The position numbers and the translations under genes are program-made. This document shows, in pieces, positions 1-9,144 of a stretch of 33,181 bases of DNA. Each line of letters begins with the position of its first letter. The stretch's first letter is position 1. Below the pieces are notes generated by a model. It searched no databases, was not told where the DNA came from, and worked only from the letters and a program-made list of their open reading frames with translations. This DNA is from an uncultured Lachnospiraceae bacterium (GTDB taxonomy: Bacteria; Bacillota; Clostridia; Lachnospirales; Lachnospiraceae), in contig CAKRHP010000025.1 in NCBI GenBank assembly GCA_934339135.1, positions 1 to 33,181 of the forward strand, in the 5' to 3' direction.

Positions 1-77
1 TGCAGGTAGTTGAAGTTCTTAAAACTATCTAGGAGCTGGTCTGCTCATATTTTTCCGAAGAACAGTTTACACTATCC
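1..77. repeat. Left copy of a 77-bp inverted repeat, probable insertion-sequence end
   Basis: These bases are an exact reverse complement of 33105-33181. Read outward from the window the repeat begins GGATAGTGTAAACTG, which resembles the tip of an IS256/mutator-like element, but no transposase is present to prove this. Identity stops at base 78, which would be the element boundary. The exact length of 77 may reflect an assembler k-mer rather than the biological repeat length, so the real repeat probably continues beyond the window. Confidence 0.75.
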
Positions 78-199
78 CTTTTATGAGAAACAGTTGCAGG
101 ATAAAGGTGGAAATGATATCCTATATTTGTGTATCGAAAGACATAGGAAAAACTATGTTTATCAAACCGGTTTCCGGTAAAGCTGAGAGGAGAATGAAA
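78..199 (+). promoter_or_regulatory. Leader between the repeat and the first gene, with two short hairpins
   Basis: About 120 bases separate the repeat from the sulfhydrylase start. Two small stem-loops are visible: ACATAG/CTATGT at 141-158 and ACCGG/CCGGT at 166-178. No SAM-riboswitch or T-box core sequence is recognisable. If the repeat is an inserted element, the original upstream regulatory region of this gene has been cut off and expression may depend on the element's outward transcription. Confidence 0.3.
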
Positions 200-1477
200 A
201 TGAACGATTATAAGATCAATACAAAATGTGTGCAGGCAGGTTATACGCCGGGCAATGGAGAGCCGAGACAGATTCCGATCATACAGTCAACGACATTTAA
301 GTATGATACCAGCGAGGACATGGGAAAACTGTTTGACCTGGAGGCAGAGGGATACTTCTATACTCGTCTTCAGAACCCGACCAATGATCATGTGGCTGCC
401 AAGATTGCCGCACTGGAGGGAGGTACGGCAGGAATGTTGACCTCCTCCGGTCAGGCAGCTAATTTCTTTGCGTTATTTAACATCTGTGAATGTGGAAGCC
501 ATATTGTGGCATCGTCATCCATTTACGGTGGTACATTTAATCTGATCGCTGTTACCATGAAGAAAATGGGAATCGATGCGACCTTCGTTTCCCCGGACTG
601 CAGTGAGGAGGAGTTAAATGCCGCATTTCAGGACAATACCAGAGCAGTATTTGGGGAAACAATTGCAAATCCTGCTTTAACAGTGCTTGATATTGAGAAG
701 TTTGCAAAGGCTGCCCACGCACATGGAGTTCCGTTGATCGTGGACAATACCTTCCCGACTCCGGTAAATTGCCGTCCGATCGAGTGGGGAGCAGACATTG
801 TGACACATTCTACCACCAAATATATGGATGGGCACGGAGCCGCTGTGGGCGGTGCGATCGTTGACAGCGGTCATTTTGACTGGATGGCTCATGCAGAGAA
901 GTTCCCGGGGTTGTGTCAGCCGGACGATTCCTATCATGGGATTACATATGCGGAGAAATTTGGTAAGGAAGGTGCATTTATTACAAAATGTACGGCACAG
1001 CTTATGCGGGATTTTGGATGTATCCAGTCGCCGCAACACGCATTTATTCTGAATCTTGGTCTGGAATCTCTACATGTGAGAATGCCTCGTCATGTGGAAA
1101 ATGGTCTGGCAGTGGCAGAGTTTTTACAGCAGCAGCCACAGGTGGAGCAGGTGAACTATCCGGGCCTCAAAGGGGATCCATATTATGAGAGGGCACAGAA
1201 ATATATGCCAAATGGAGGATGCGGCGTGGTATCCTTTGAATTAAAGGGTGGACGCGATGCGGCGGAGAAGTTTATGAAGCGGTTGAAGCTTGCTGCGATC
1301 GAGACCCATGTGGCAGATGCAAGAACCTGTTGCTTAAATCCGGCAACCTCTACGCATCGTCAGATGAATGATGAGCAGTTAAAGGAAGCAGGAATTCCGG
1401 CAGGATTGATCCGCATTTCCTGTGGACTGGAGGATAAGGAGGATCTGATCGCAGATCTGAAACAGGCTCTGGCGTAA
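200..1477 (+). CDS. O-acetylhomoserine sulfhydrylase (MetY-type, PLP-dependent)
   Basis: This 425-residue protein belongs to the Cys/Met-metabolism PLP enzymes and matches the O-acetylhomoserine aminocarboxypropyltransferase group, which makes homocysteine from O-acetylhomoserine and sulfide in the cytoplasm. Visible marks are the N-terminal IIQSTTFKYDT, the YTRLQNPTN substrate region, the SSGQAA and SSIYGGT cofactor region, VDNTFPTP, and the PLP lysine in THSTTKYMDGH. Length is normal for the family. An open frame continues upstream to base 83, but the strong site GAGAGGAG at 185-192 sits 7 bases before ATG 200 and only 1 base before ATG 194, so 200 is chosen. The gene starts close to the inverted repeat, so its native promoter may be missing. 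It fits with the C-S lyase downstream in sulfur amino-acid metabolism. The family call is firm, the exact acyl donor less so. Confidence 0.9.
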   Translation: MNDYKINTKCVQAGYTPGNGEPRQIPIIQSTTFKYDTSEDMGKLFDLEAEGYFYTRLQNPTNDHVAAKIAALEGGTAGMLTSSGQAANFFALFNICECGSHIVASSSIYGGTFNLIAVTMKKMGIDATFVSPDCSEEELNAAFQDNTRAVFGETIANPALTVLDIEKFAKAAHAHGVPLIVDNTFPTPVNCRPIEWGADIVTHSTTKYMDGHGAAVGGAIVDSGHFDWMAHAEKFPGLCQPDDSYHGITYAEKFGKEGAFITKCTAQLMRDFGCIQSPQHAFILNLGLESLHVRMPRHVENGLAVAEFLQQQPQVEQVNYPGLKGDPYYERAQKYMPNGGCGVVSFELKGGRDAAEKFMKRLKLAAIETHVADARTCCLNPATSTHRQMNDEQLKEAGIPAGLIRISCGLEDKEDLIADLKQALA

Positions 1478-1597
1478 TATTTTCATTTCCGGGGGAATGA
1501 CGTAAAAGCGTGATATTAAAGTGTGCTTCCCTTGACATCAGGTCATTTTCTGTCTTATGATATGTAATACATACATTCAGGAAAGGCTTAAAGTTAT

Positions 1598-2605
1598 ATG
1601 GCAGAGAATAACAAGTTTGATCATAAAGAACCGCAGCGACAGCTCTTTGCCGGTCTGGCAGAGGAGTTGTTTGGGTGGTTCGGAGAAGAGACGTTTCCGG
1701 AAAATGTCAGTGGGGATGCAGCATATATCCTGCAGGCACAGCGGCAGCGTCTCCGGCAGAAAGGTCTTGAGATGGAGTATGATATGACATCTCAGGACTT
1801 TTTTTGCGACAAAAAGAAAGAAAAAAGAAATCTGCTTTTTTTGCACTGGAAGTGTACGGGAGATATTTGTTTTACGATGGATTCCGGCAGAAAGAAAAAG
1901 CTTCCGGCAAGTCTGCGGTTATGCGGAGCCGCACCATGGCTCGGCAGAAGATATATGGTGGAACAGCTTTATTGGAGAGCGGAGCAGGGAACGGATCGCA
2001 GAAAAATTCTGCGAAGGGTTGCAAGGTGCTTTGGAATCGGTGCAATGATTGGATTTCTGGTGGCATTATATCAGATTTTAATGCAGGATAGTATGGTATA
2101 TGCGGATCTTATTATTGATCCTGTGATCGGTGCACTGTTCAGCTATGCTGCATATGCACTGGTACAGCTGGGCAAGCTATTGGTGAAAAGTGTCCGGACG
2201 ATGCCTTTGATCCGGAAAAACAACCAGACGGCTATGGAAATTACATCGATTATGCAGCTGTTAAATCAGGAGTTCACATTTCCTTTATTTGAGGTGCAGA
2301 TGGTTGATCTGCTGCAAAAGGTAATTTACACAGCAGATATATCAGAGCTTTCACAGTATGAACCGGAAGCGAGAGAAGGATGTCTGGAGGATATTGTGCA
2401 TTGTGTTTATGATGGGAACATGATCTACCGGGGCTATCGCAGAGATGGGGAGAAATGTATTCTGCATCTGGATGTTTATATGGATGATATCTATGAGAAA
2501 AATGGCAGGATCCGGAGACGAAAGGATCTGTTTCATATGACGGTCTGCAGGGATTTTGGAGATCCTAAAGAGAAAAGCTGGAGTGTGAAGGCGATGTGGA
2601 GGTAG
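1598..2605 (+). CDS. Unknown membrane protein, two predicted membrane segments
   Basis: I do not recognise this 335-residue protein. It has a charged N-terminal region (about residues 1-145), two hydrophobic stretches near residues 150-165 (GIGAMIGFLVALYQIL) and 175-195 (DPVIGALFSYAAYALVQ), and a soluble C-terminal domain rich in charged residues. A topology with both termini in the cytoplasm is likely. The start is ATG with GGAAAGG about 11 bases upstream. It ends only 4 bases before the C-S lyase gene, and the lyase ribosome site (GTGGAGG) lies inside its 3' end, so the two are probably translationally coupled. No catalytic motif is visible. A housekeeping or accessory function cannot be distinguished from sequence. 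Confidence 0.75.
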   Translation: MAENNKFDHKEPQRQLFAGLAEELFGWFGEETFPENVSGDAAYILQAQRQRLRQKGLEMEYDMTSQDFFCDKKKEKRNLLFLHWKCTGDICFTMDSGRKKKLPASLRLCGAAPWLGRRYMVEQLYWRAEQGTDRRKILRRVARCFGIGAMIGFLVALYQILMQDSMVYADLIIDPVIGALFSYAAYALVQLGKLLVKSVRTMPLIRKNNQTAMEITSIMQLLNQEFTFPLFEVQMVDLLQKVIYTADISELSQYEPEAREGCLEDIVHCVYDGNMIYRGYRRDGEKCILHLDVYMDDIYEKNGRIRRRKDLFHMTVCRDFGDPKEKSWSVKAMWR

Positions 2606-2609
2606 AGAA

Positions 2610-3785
2610 ATGAGTGAAATATATGATTTTGATAAGGAGATCAACCGGAGAAATACCGGTTCCCTGAAGTGGGATGTGCCGGAGGGAGAGCTGCCTATGT
2701 GGGTGGCGGATATGGATTTTGAGACGGCACCGGCGGTAAAGCGTGCACTGGAAAAGAGAGTGGCTCATGGGGTGTTTGGGTATTCTATTTTGCCGGATGC
2801 CTGGTATGAGGCGTACCAGCATTGGTGGGGCAGCCGTCATGGCCTGCAGATTGAAAAGGATTGGCTTGTCTTTTGCACCGGAGTGATCCCGGCACTGTCC
2901 ACAGCCGTGAGAAAACTGACGACACCCGGGGAAAAGGTGCTGATCCAGACACCGGTTTATAATATCTTTTTTAATTCCATTATCAATAACGGACGATTTG
3001 TAGTGGAAAGTCCTCTGGCGTATGATGGCGGGCGATACACCATCGACTGGGAGAATCTGGAACAGAAGCTTTCAGATCCACAGGTTTCCATGATGATTCT
3101 GTGCAACCCTCATAATCCGGTTGGAAATATTTGGGACAGACAGACATTGGAAAGAATTGGAGAGCTTTGCCGGAAGTACCATGTAGTCGTATTTTCAGAT
3201 GAGATCCACTGTGATCTGACGGCTCCCGGAAAGGAGTATGTTCCTTTTGCAAGCGTTTCAGAAACCTGTCGCAGTATCAGTGTGACAGCGATCGCACCGA
3301 CCAAGGCATTTAATATTGCGGGACTCCAGACCGCAGCGGTCATGGTGCCGGATGAGCTTCTGCGCCATCACATGTGGAGAGCGTTAAATACCGACGAGGT
3401 GGCAGAACCGAACGCTTTTGCCGTAGATGTGACTGTGGCAGCCTTTGAAGAGGGCGGCGGATGGCTGGATGCACTGCGGGACTACCTTCAGGAAAATAAA
3501 AAGACTGTGAAGGAATATATTCAAAAAGAAATACCGCTGATCAAAGTGGGATCATTGGATGTGACATATCTGTTGTGGCTGGATTGCAGCCGGATCACGG
3601 ATGATACAGAGAAGTTAAATGTACATTTAAGAGAAAAAGCGGGAGTATATCTGTCGGAAGGTAATATTTTCGGAGGAAACGGAGCAGGATTTCTTCGTTT
3701 CAATACGGCAACCACTCACAAAAATATTTTAGAAGGGTTAAAGAGGCTGAAAAACGGGATTGAAAGCTATCTTTCAAGATCATAA
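2610..3785 (+). CDS. PatB/MalY-family C-S lyase (cystathionine beta-lyase-like aminotransferase)
   Basis: This 391-residue protein is a fold-type I PLP enzyme of the MalY/PatB class, which cleaves C-S bonds of cystathionine or cysteine conjugates to give a thiol or homocysteine, pyruvate and ammonia. Key marks are the N-terminal RRNTGSLKWD and PMWVADMDF, the CNPHNPVGN loop, the aspartate in FSDEIHCDL that holds the pyridine nitrogen, the PLP lysine in IAPTKAFNIAGLQ, and the C-terminal arginine in FLRFN. Length is typical. GGAGG lies just before ATG 2610. It starts 4 bases after an unknown membrane-protein gene and is followed by a MATE exporter; with the sulfhydrylase at 200-1477 this forms a sulfur-metabolism neighbourhood. 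In vivo substrate is not determinable here, and in some relatives the protein also has a regulatory role. Confidence 0.9.
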   Translation: MSEIYDFDKEINRRNTGSLKWDVPEGELPMWVADMDFETAPAVKRALEKRVAHGVFGYSILPDAWYEAYQHWWGSRHGLQIEKDWLVFCTGVIPALSTAVRKLTTPGEKVLIQTPVYNIFFNSIINNGRFVVESPLAYDGGRYTIDWENLEQKLSDPQVSMMILCNPHNPVGNIWDRQTLERIGELCRKYHVVVFSDEIHCDLTAPGKEYVPFASVSETCRSISVTAIAPTKAFNIAGLQTAAVMVPDELLRHHMWRALNTDEVAEPNAFAVDVTVAAFEEGGGWLDALRDYLQENKKTVKEYIQKEIPLIKVGSLDVTYLLWLDCSRITDDTEKLNVHLREKAGVYLSEGNIFGGNGAGFLRFNTATTHKNILEGLKRLKNGIESYLSRS

Positions 3786-3820
3786 TAAAACTGCAGTTAT
3801 GGCTGATTAAGGATAAAAAT

Positions 3821-5263
3821 ATGAGAAAAGATAAAAGCGCAAGACTGTTGGAACAGCTGCGGGAGGGAAAGCAGCTGACTATGAGACAACAGCTTCTGCT
3901 GATCGTGCATTTAAGTGTTCCGGCAATTTTTGCACAGATCTCTTCCATCATCATGGAATATATTGATGCATCCATGGTAGGAAGCCTTGGGGCAAATGCC
4001 TCTGCTTCGATTGGTTTGGTGGCTTCCAGTACATGGCTTTTAGGAGGTCTTACATCGGCATATAACACCGGCTTTAGTGTGCAGATCGCCCACCGGATCG
4101 GTGCCCGTGATGGTAAAGGTGCGAGACGGATCATGAAGCAGGGGTTGGTAACGGCATTATTGTACAGTCTGGTACTGCTCAGTATCGGGGCAGGGATCAG
4201 CAGAGAGCTTCCGCAGTGGCTTGGCGGGGACAGCAGTATCTGCCGGGAGGCATTTCATTATTTTCTGGTATATTCCCTGGCACTTCCGGTTATGCAGATG
4301 AACCTGGCGGCCGGTGCCATGCTGCAAAGCAGCGGAAATATGCGGCTTCCGAGTATACTTCATGTGTTGATGTGCTTTCTGGATATATTGTTTAATCTTG
4401 TTTTAATATTTCCATCGAGATGTGTTTCCTGGATGGGACACCGGATATTTATCCCGGGAATGGGGCTTGGTGTGCTGGGAGCGGCACTTGGAACGGCACT
4501 GGCACAGCTTGTGATCATGCTCTGTATGATGTATTTTCTGCTCTTTCGTTCCCCGGTGCTTCATCTTCGGAAGGAGGAAAAGCTGCGGTTTTGTCGGAAG
4601 GACATACAGAAGGCAGTCTGTATATCTGTGCCGGTGGCAGTGGAGCAGTTTATTATGAGCGGTGCACAGATCATGTCCACCAGGATCGTGGCACCACTGG
4701 GGATGATCGCCATTGCGGCAAATTCCTTCTCTATTACGGCGGAAAGTCTTTGTTATATGCCGGGATACGGGATCGGCTCGGCAGCAACGACGCTGATCGG
4801 GCAAAGTGTGGGAGCCGGCAGACATGACCTGACGAAACGGCTCGGCTGGATCGCCACCTGTTTTGGTATGCTTGTTATGGCGGTGAGCGGTGCCTGTATG
4901 TATCTTCTGGCACCATGGATGATCTCCATATTATCGCCGGATGAAGCCATACGGCAGTTAGGAACTTCCGTGCTTCGGATCGAGGCGTTTGCAGAGCCGA
5001 TGTATGCGGCTTCCATTGTTGCTTCCGGTGTGTTTCGCGGGGCAGGGGACACATTGATCCCAAGCTGCCTGAATTTCTGCAGCATGTGGCTGGTCCGTCT
5101 GCCTCTGGCAGCTTTTCTGGCACCGAAATTTGGTCTGCGGGGTGTCTGGATCGCCATGTGTATCGAGCTGTGCCTCCGTGGTGCTTTGTTCCTGCTTCGG
5201 CTGGCATTCAGTAAAAACTGGGACAAGGCGGACAAAAGGCACCGTGGGAAATTGTTGACATAA
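3821..5263 (+). CDS. MATE-family multidrug/cation antiporter
   Basis: This 480-residue protein is a multi-pass membrane exporter of the MATE family, which moves cationic or aromatic compounds out using Na+ or H+. About twelve hydrophobic segments are visible in two similar halves. Typical sequences include VPAIFAQISSIIMEYIDASMVGSLG in the first helices (positions about 35-60), NTGFSVQIAHRIGA, and in the second half IAANSFSITAESLCYMPGYGIG and ASGVFRGAGDT. A 35-base gap with an AGGAT site follows the C-S lyase, so co-transcription is possible. A weak hairpin with a T-run follows at 5270-5295. The transported compound is unknown; nothing ties it firmly to sulfur compounds beyond position. Confidence 0.92.
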   Translation: MRKDKSARLLEQLREGKQLTMRQQLLLIVHLSVPAIFAQISSIIMEYIDASMVGSLGANASASIGLVASSTWLLGGLTSAYNTGFSVQIAHRIGARDGKGARRIMKQGLVTALLYSLVLLSIGAGISRELPQWLGGDSSICREAFHYFLVYSLALPVMQMNLAAGAMLQSSGNMRLPSILHVLMCFLDILFNLVLIFPSRCVSWMGHRIFIPGMGLGVLGAALGTALAQLVIMLCMMYFLLFRSPVLHLRKEEKLRFCRKDIQKAVCISVPVAVEQFIMSGAQIMSTRIVAPLGMIAIAANSFSITAESLCYMPGYGIGSAATTLIGQSVGAGRHDLTKRLGWIATCFGMLVMAVSGACMYLLAPWMISILSPDEAIRQLGTSVLRIEAFAEPMYAASIVASGVFRGAGDTLIPSCLNFCSMWLVRLPLAAFLAPKFGLRGVWIAMCIELCLRGALFLLRLAFSKNWDKADKRHRGKLLT

Positions 5264-5269
5264 AATATG

Positions 5270-5295
5270 GAAAAGGGTTTCGTGCTTTTCTTTTT
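5270..5295 (+). terminator. Weak intrinsic terminator after the MATE gene
   Basis: GAAAAG (5270-5275) can pair with CTTTTC (5285-5290), followed by TTTTT. The stem is short and poor in G/C, so termination may be partial. Confidence 0.35.
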
Positions 5296-5383
5296 GGCTG
5301 GAATGATGTATAATTATTCAGATTGGAGAATTTATGGAAAATGACAGAAAAGCACTGGATTGTAAATGTGAAGGAGAAATACA

Positions 5384-6226
5384 ATGCAGGTGGTCAGAGA
5401 AGAGAGATTAACAGGCGAGAGGGCATTATTCCATAGTAAAGACCTTTCGATCGAGTATTCTATATTTGCAGATGGTGAGTCTCCACTGAAGGAGAGCAGT
5501 GATATTTCATTGCGGAAGACTTCTTTTCAGTGGAAGTATCCTTTATGGTATTGTAAAAATATCAGGGTAGAGGATTGTGATTTTGCGGAGATGGCAAGGG
5601 CAGGAATCTGGTATACCGATCAGATTTCTGTGAAGGATACCTTATATGAGGCACCAAAGGGATTCCGACGGGTTCATGGACTGAATCTGGAAAACGTAGA
5701 TCTGCCACATGCGGAGGAGACCCTGTGGCATTGTCAGGATGTTGCCATGAGTAACGTGGTGGCAAAGGGCGACTACTTCGCTATGAACTGCAGTGATATG
5801 AAGCTGGATGGTTTCCGCCTGGTGGGGAATTACTGCTTCGACGGATGTCGTAATGTAGAGATGCATCACGCCAAGATGCTTTCCAAAGATGCTTTTTGGA
5901 ATTGCGACAATGTAACGGTATATGATTCCTATATCTGTGGAGAATATCTGGGCTGGAATTCCAAAAACATCACTTTTGTCAATTGCGTGATCGAGAGTCT
6001 GCAGGGTATGTGTTATATGGAAAATCTCGTCATGAAGAACTGCAGGCTGTTAAATACGACACTTGCTTTTGAATATTCCACGGTAGATGTGGAGGTGGAT
6101 GGAACCATTGAAAGTATCAAAAATCCATCTGCAGGGGTGATCAAGGCAGACAAAATAAACGAACTGATCTTAGAGGAGCAGGAAATTGATCCTTCCAAAA
6201 CCACCATCATTGTGAATGAATCATAG
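5384..6226 (+). CDS. DUF3737-family beta-solenoid protein
   Basis: This 280-residue protein matches the DUF3737 family, whose members are widespread in gut Firmicutes and have no established function. The sequence is made of short repeating strands with regularly spaced Cys/Asn/Trp turns (for example WYCKNIRVEDCDF, WHCQDVAMSNV, WNCDNVTVYDS, WNSKNITFVNC), the pattern of a parallel beta-solenoid. There is no signal peptide or membrane segment, so it is cytoplasmic. GAAGGAGAAATACA precedes ATG 5384. The length fits the family. It is followed 50 bases later by the ligand-binding/GGDEF/EAL gene. Enzymatic activity resembling pectate-lyase-like solenoids is possible but not supported by any visible catalytic residues. 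Confidence 0.8.
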   Translation: MQVVREERLTGERALFHSKDLSIEYSIFADGESPLKESSDISLRKTSFQWKYPLWYCKNIRVEDCDFAEMARAGIWYTDQISVKDTLYEAPKGFRRVHGLNLENVDLPHAEETLWHCQDVAMSNVVAKGDYFAMNCSDMKLDGFRLVGNYCFDGCRNVEMHHAKMLSKDAFWNCDNVTVYDSYICGEYLGWNSKNITFVNCVIESLQGMCYMENLVMKNCRLLNTTLAFEYSTVDVEVDGTIESIKNPSAGVIKADKINELILEEQEIDPSKTTIIVNES

Positions 6227-6275
6227 GTTGATGATGATGGAGTGAGGAAGATGTGTTATTGAGGGAGACGTTACA

Positions 6276-8987
6276 TTGAGAAAGAGAATCGCAGTATTAT
6301 CCTCACAGTTGGAGGAAAATTACCAGAATAATTTCATGCAGGGATTTTTAGAGAGGGCATTTGCCTTTGATTATGATGTCTGCACCTTTGCTACTTATCG
6401 AAAGCATCAGGATACCATGGAACGTGAGGTTGGTGAGACGAGTATTTTTTCACTGATTGATTATGATGCTTTTGATGGCATGATCGTTTTGCCGGAGACA
6501 TTGCAGACACCGGGACTGATGCTGCGTCTGGAGGAGCAGTTCCGGGACAAATTCCATGGAAGACTTCTGTATATTGACCGGAAAAGCGATGAGTATGATT
6601 ATATTATGCTGGATCATTACAGTCCGGTGAAACGGCTGGTATCGCATCTGATCGATGAACATGGGATGAAAGATATTGTGTTTTTGACAGGACCTCAGTA
6701 TAATGCACATTCCGTGCAGCGTCTGCAGGGCTTTGTGGATGCCATGACAGAGCATGGACTGGATGTTGGAGATGACAGGATCTTTTATGGTGATTACTGG
6801 TATGATGGTGGCCGTGACATGATAAGAAAACTGCTGGAGCAGAGAAAGACGCTTCCGGAGGCGGTTGCCTGTGCCAATGATCATATGGCGATCGGCGTTG
6901 CTGAGGCTCTGGCAGATCGTGGGATCCGGGTGCCGGAGGATATCGCTGTTGTGGGATATGATTCCGTACCGGAGGGCAAGGAAAGCCCGAGCCCTATTAC
7001 TTCTATGGACATACCGGCGAAGGAGTTTGGGCAGTATGCTGCGGAGTGTATCCGGAGTCTTCTGGATGGACAGAAGCTGCCGGAATTCACCTACGAACCG
7101 CCGTTGTTTATCGGTGGAAGCTGTGGCTGCCACTGCGAGAGTGTAATACCGCGAAAGATCGTACGTGATCAGTGGTCTACAGAGGTTTCCCGCAAGAGCT
7201 TTTATTCCAGCTTTAATCATCTGACCGAGGACTGGATCTCACAGAATACTTTTCCAGAGCTGATGGATGCGGTTCAGACGTACAGCTACCAGATCAGGGA
7301 GTTTGACAGCTTTCATATCTGTGTCAATGATCTCTGGATCCGAGAGGACAAGCCGGCCAGTATTAATCTTGTAAAGGGGCATTATACCGACCGGATCGCA
7401 CCGGTGCTTCATTGCGGTCCATCCGGTAAGGGGGAGGATCGGCTGGAATTTACAGAGACCTTTCCAAGAGAACAGATGCTTCCGGAGATTTATGAGGAAA
7501 GTGATACGCCAAAGTCATATATTTTTACCCCGGTTTATTTCGAAGATATGTGTTTTGGATATGCTGTCATCAGCTATGGAGATGAACCCAGGGCATATGA
7601 TGAACGCTATTATATGTGGTTACATAACCTGATGATCGGTATGGAATGTTTCCGGCGTATGGATGCACTCCAGAGGACGAACCGGCGGGTACAGGAACGC
7701 AAGATTCATGACGAATTGACAGGTATGTTTAATTATACCGGATTTGTGAAGCATTCCAAACCGATGGTGGAGAGATCCCGTGAGGAAAATAAATACGTCA
7801 GTGTTTTGGCGATGGATATGGCAAGTCTCGATAAGATCAATGAAAAGTTTGGAAGAAATGAAGGAGATCGTGCGATCCGGAAGGTTGCACAGATTATTCA
7901 GGAGTGTGCAGATGAAGGAGCGATGTGCTGTCGTCTGGGAGATGATGAGTTTATTATGGCAGAGCTTACGGATGAGGCCACCCATGAGAGGATTCATACA
8001 GTACGCAGGGAGATTGACCGGATGCTGGAGGAGTACAATCAGTCCTCGGATCGTAAATATGAGATGAGGTTGTTTAGCGGCAGCAAGACGGAGCGTGTGA
8101 AGGATCTGGTGGAAATGGAAGACCTGGTCAATGCAGCCGTGAGCCGCAAAAACGGTCACAAGGCAAGTGAAAAGAGGATTGCCGGGGATGGGGCACTTTC
8201 CGCACAGGAGCAGGAACAGGCAGCACTTGTGAAGAAGGTGTTGGATGAGAACCTGTTTGCCTATCATTTCCAGCCGATCGTCAGTGCGAGGGATGGTTCC
8301 ATTGTAGCGTATGAGGCATTGATGAGAGCCCAGATCCATCCGATGATATCACCGCTTGATATTATCAAGTATGCATCCCATCTGGAGCGTTTATATGATG
8401 TGGAGAGAGCGACTTTCTTCAATATTCTTCATCTGGTGGATGAGAGAGAAAAGGAACTGGCAGGCAAAAAGATCTTTATCAACAGCATCCCGGGCAGCCA
8501 GCTTTCCGGAGAGGAAGCAGCGGTGTTGAAACAGAAGCTTACAAAACATGCGGATAGTGTGGTTGTAGAGCTGACGGAGCAGACCGAGGCAGATGACAAG
8601 ACTCTGGCAGATATGAAAAGCGGTTACGAGAAAATGGGGATTGAGACGGCGGTTGATGATTACGGCACAGGATATTCCAATATTGTGAATCTGCTCCGGT
8701 ATATGCCAAATTATGTGAAGGTGGACCGGATGCTTCTCAGCGGCATTCAGGATAACCCACAGAAGCAGCATTTTGTCAAGGATATTGTGATCTTTGCCCA
8801 TGAGAATCATTTCCAGGTGCTTGCAGAGGGGGTAGAGACCTCGGAGGAATTGAGAACGGTGATACGTCTTGGGGTGGATCTGATTCAGGGATATTATACG
8901 GCCAGACCCAATGCAGACATTCTTGGCAGGATCGACAGCAATATTGAGGAGGAGATCTGCAGGTATCAGAAGGAGAGGTTATCGTAA
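6276..8987 (+). CDS. Cytosolic LacI-type ligand-binding domain fused to degenerate GGDEF and intact EAL domain
   Basis: This 903-residue protein joins a LacI/periplasmic-binding-like domain (about residues 1-285: RIAVLSSQLEENYQNNFMQG, VACANDHMAIGVAEAL, VPEDIAVVGYDS) to a middle region resembling a GAF-like sensor (about 290-475), a GGDEF domain (about 480-630) and an EAL phosphodiesterase domain (about 650-895). There is no signal peptide, membrane segment or DNA-binding helix, so the ligand would be sensed inside the cell. The GGDEF signature reads GDDEF at residues 555-559, so cyclase activity is doubtful. EAL catalytic residues appear present: E680 in EAL, VELTE, D794-D795 in DDYGTGYS, K in YVKVDR, E851/E854 in AEGVET, Q871 in QGYY. 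Predicted role: ligand-controlled c-di-GMP breakdown. The start is TTG 6276 with GAGGGAG at 6261-6267; no in-frame ATG with a site exists. A terminator follows at 9047-9080. Confidence 0.9.
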   Translation: MRKRIAVLSSQLEENYQNNFMQGFLERAFAFDYDVCTFATYRKHQDTMEREVGETSIFSLIDYDAFDGMIVLPETLQTPGLMLRLEEQFRDKFHGRLLYIDRKSDEYDYIMLDHYSPVKRLVSHLIDEHGMKDIVFLTGPQYNAHSVQRLQGFVDAMTEHGLDVGDDRIFYGDYWYDGGRDMIRKLLEQRKTLPEAVACANDHMAIGVAEALADRGIRVPEDIAVVGYDSVPEGKESPSPITSMDIPAKEFGQYAAECIRSLLDGQKLPEFTYEPPLFIGGSCGCHCESVIPRKIVRDQWSTEVSRKSFYSSFNHLTEDWISQNTFPELMDAVQTYSYQIREFDSFHICVNDLWIREDKPASINLVKGHYTDRIAPVLHCGPSGKGEDRLEFTETFPREQMLPEIYEESDTPKSYIFTPVYFEDMCFGYAVISYGDEPRAYDERYYMWLHNLMIGMECFRRMDALQRTNRRVQERKIHDELTGMFNYTGFVKHSKPMVERSREENKYVSVLAMDMASLDKINEKFGRNEGDRAIRKVAQIIQECADEGAMCCRLGDDEFIMAELTDEATHERIHTVRREIDRMLEEYNQSSDRKYEMRLFSGSKTERVKDLVEMEDLVNAAVSRKNGHKASEKRIAGDGALSAQEQEQAALVKKVLDENLFAYHFQPIVSARDGSIVAYEALMRAQIHPMISPLDIIKYASHLERLYDVERATFFNILHLVDEREKELAGKKIFINSIPGSQLSGEEAAVLKQKLTKHADSVVVELTEQTEADDKTLADMKSGYEKMGIETAVDDYGTGYSNIVNLLRYMPNYVKVDRMLLSGIQDNPQKQHFVKDIVIFAHENHFQVLAEGVETSEELRTVIRLGVDLIQGYYTARPNADILGRIDSNIEEEICRYQKERLS

Positions 8988-9046
8988 AAGGTATCTATTT
9001 GATGTATCAGAAAAATGGAATTTTCTATATAGTTTGATTAAAATAT

Positions 9047-9080
9047 AAAAGTCATCACAGATTAATCCGTGATGACTTTT
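9047..9080. terminator. Bidirectional intrinsic terminator between convergent genes
   Basis: GTCATCAC (9051-9058) pairs perfectly with GTGATGAC (9069-9076). The stem is flanked by AAAA on the left and TTTTTATTT on the right, so it can stop transcription of the EAL gene and also of hisS on the opposite strand. Confidence 0.85.
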
Positions 9081-9144
9081 TATTTATATTCAGGTGTTCA
9101 GTATTAAGATGCCGGTGTTTATCCGGACGATATGCCGGAGCTGT

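Noticed and set aside
83..199. Upstream extension of the sulfhydrylase frame
   Set aside because: No ribosome site at 83, and the extra residues are not part of the family; GAGAGGAG fits ATG 200.
78..199. SAM riboswitch or T-box before the sulfhydrylase gene
   Set aside because: Only two short hairpins are present, with no conserved core of either class.
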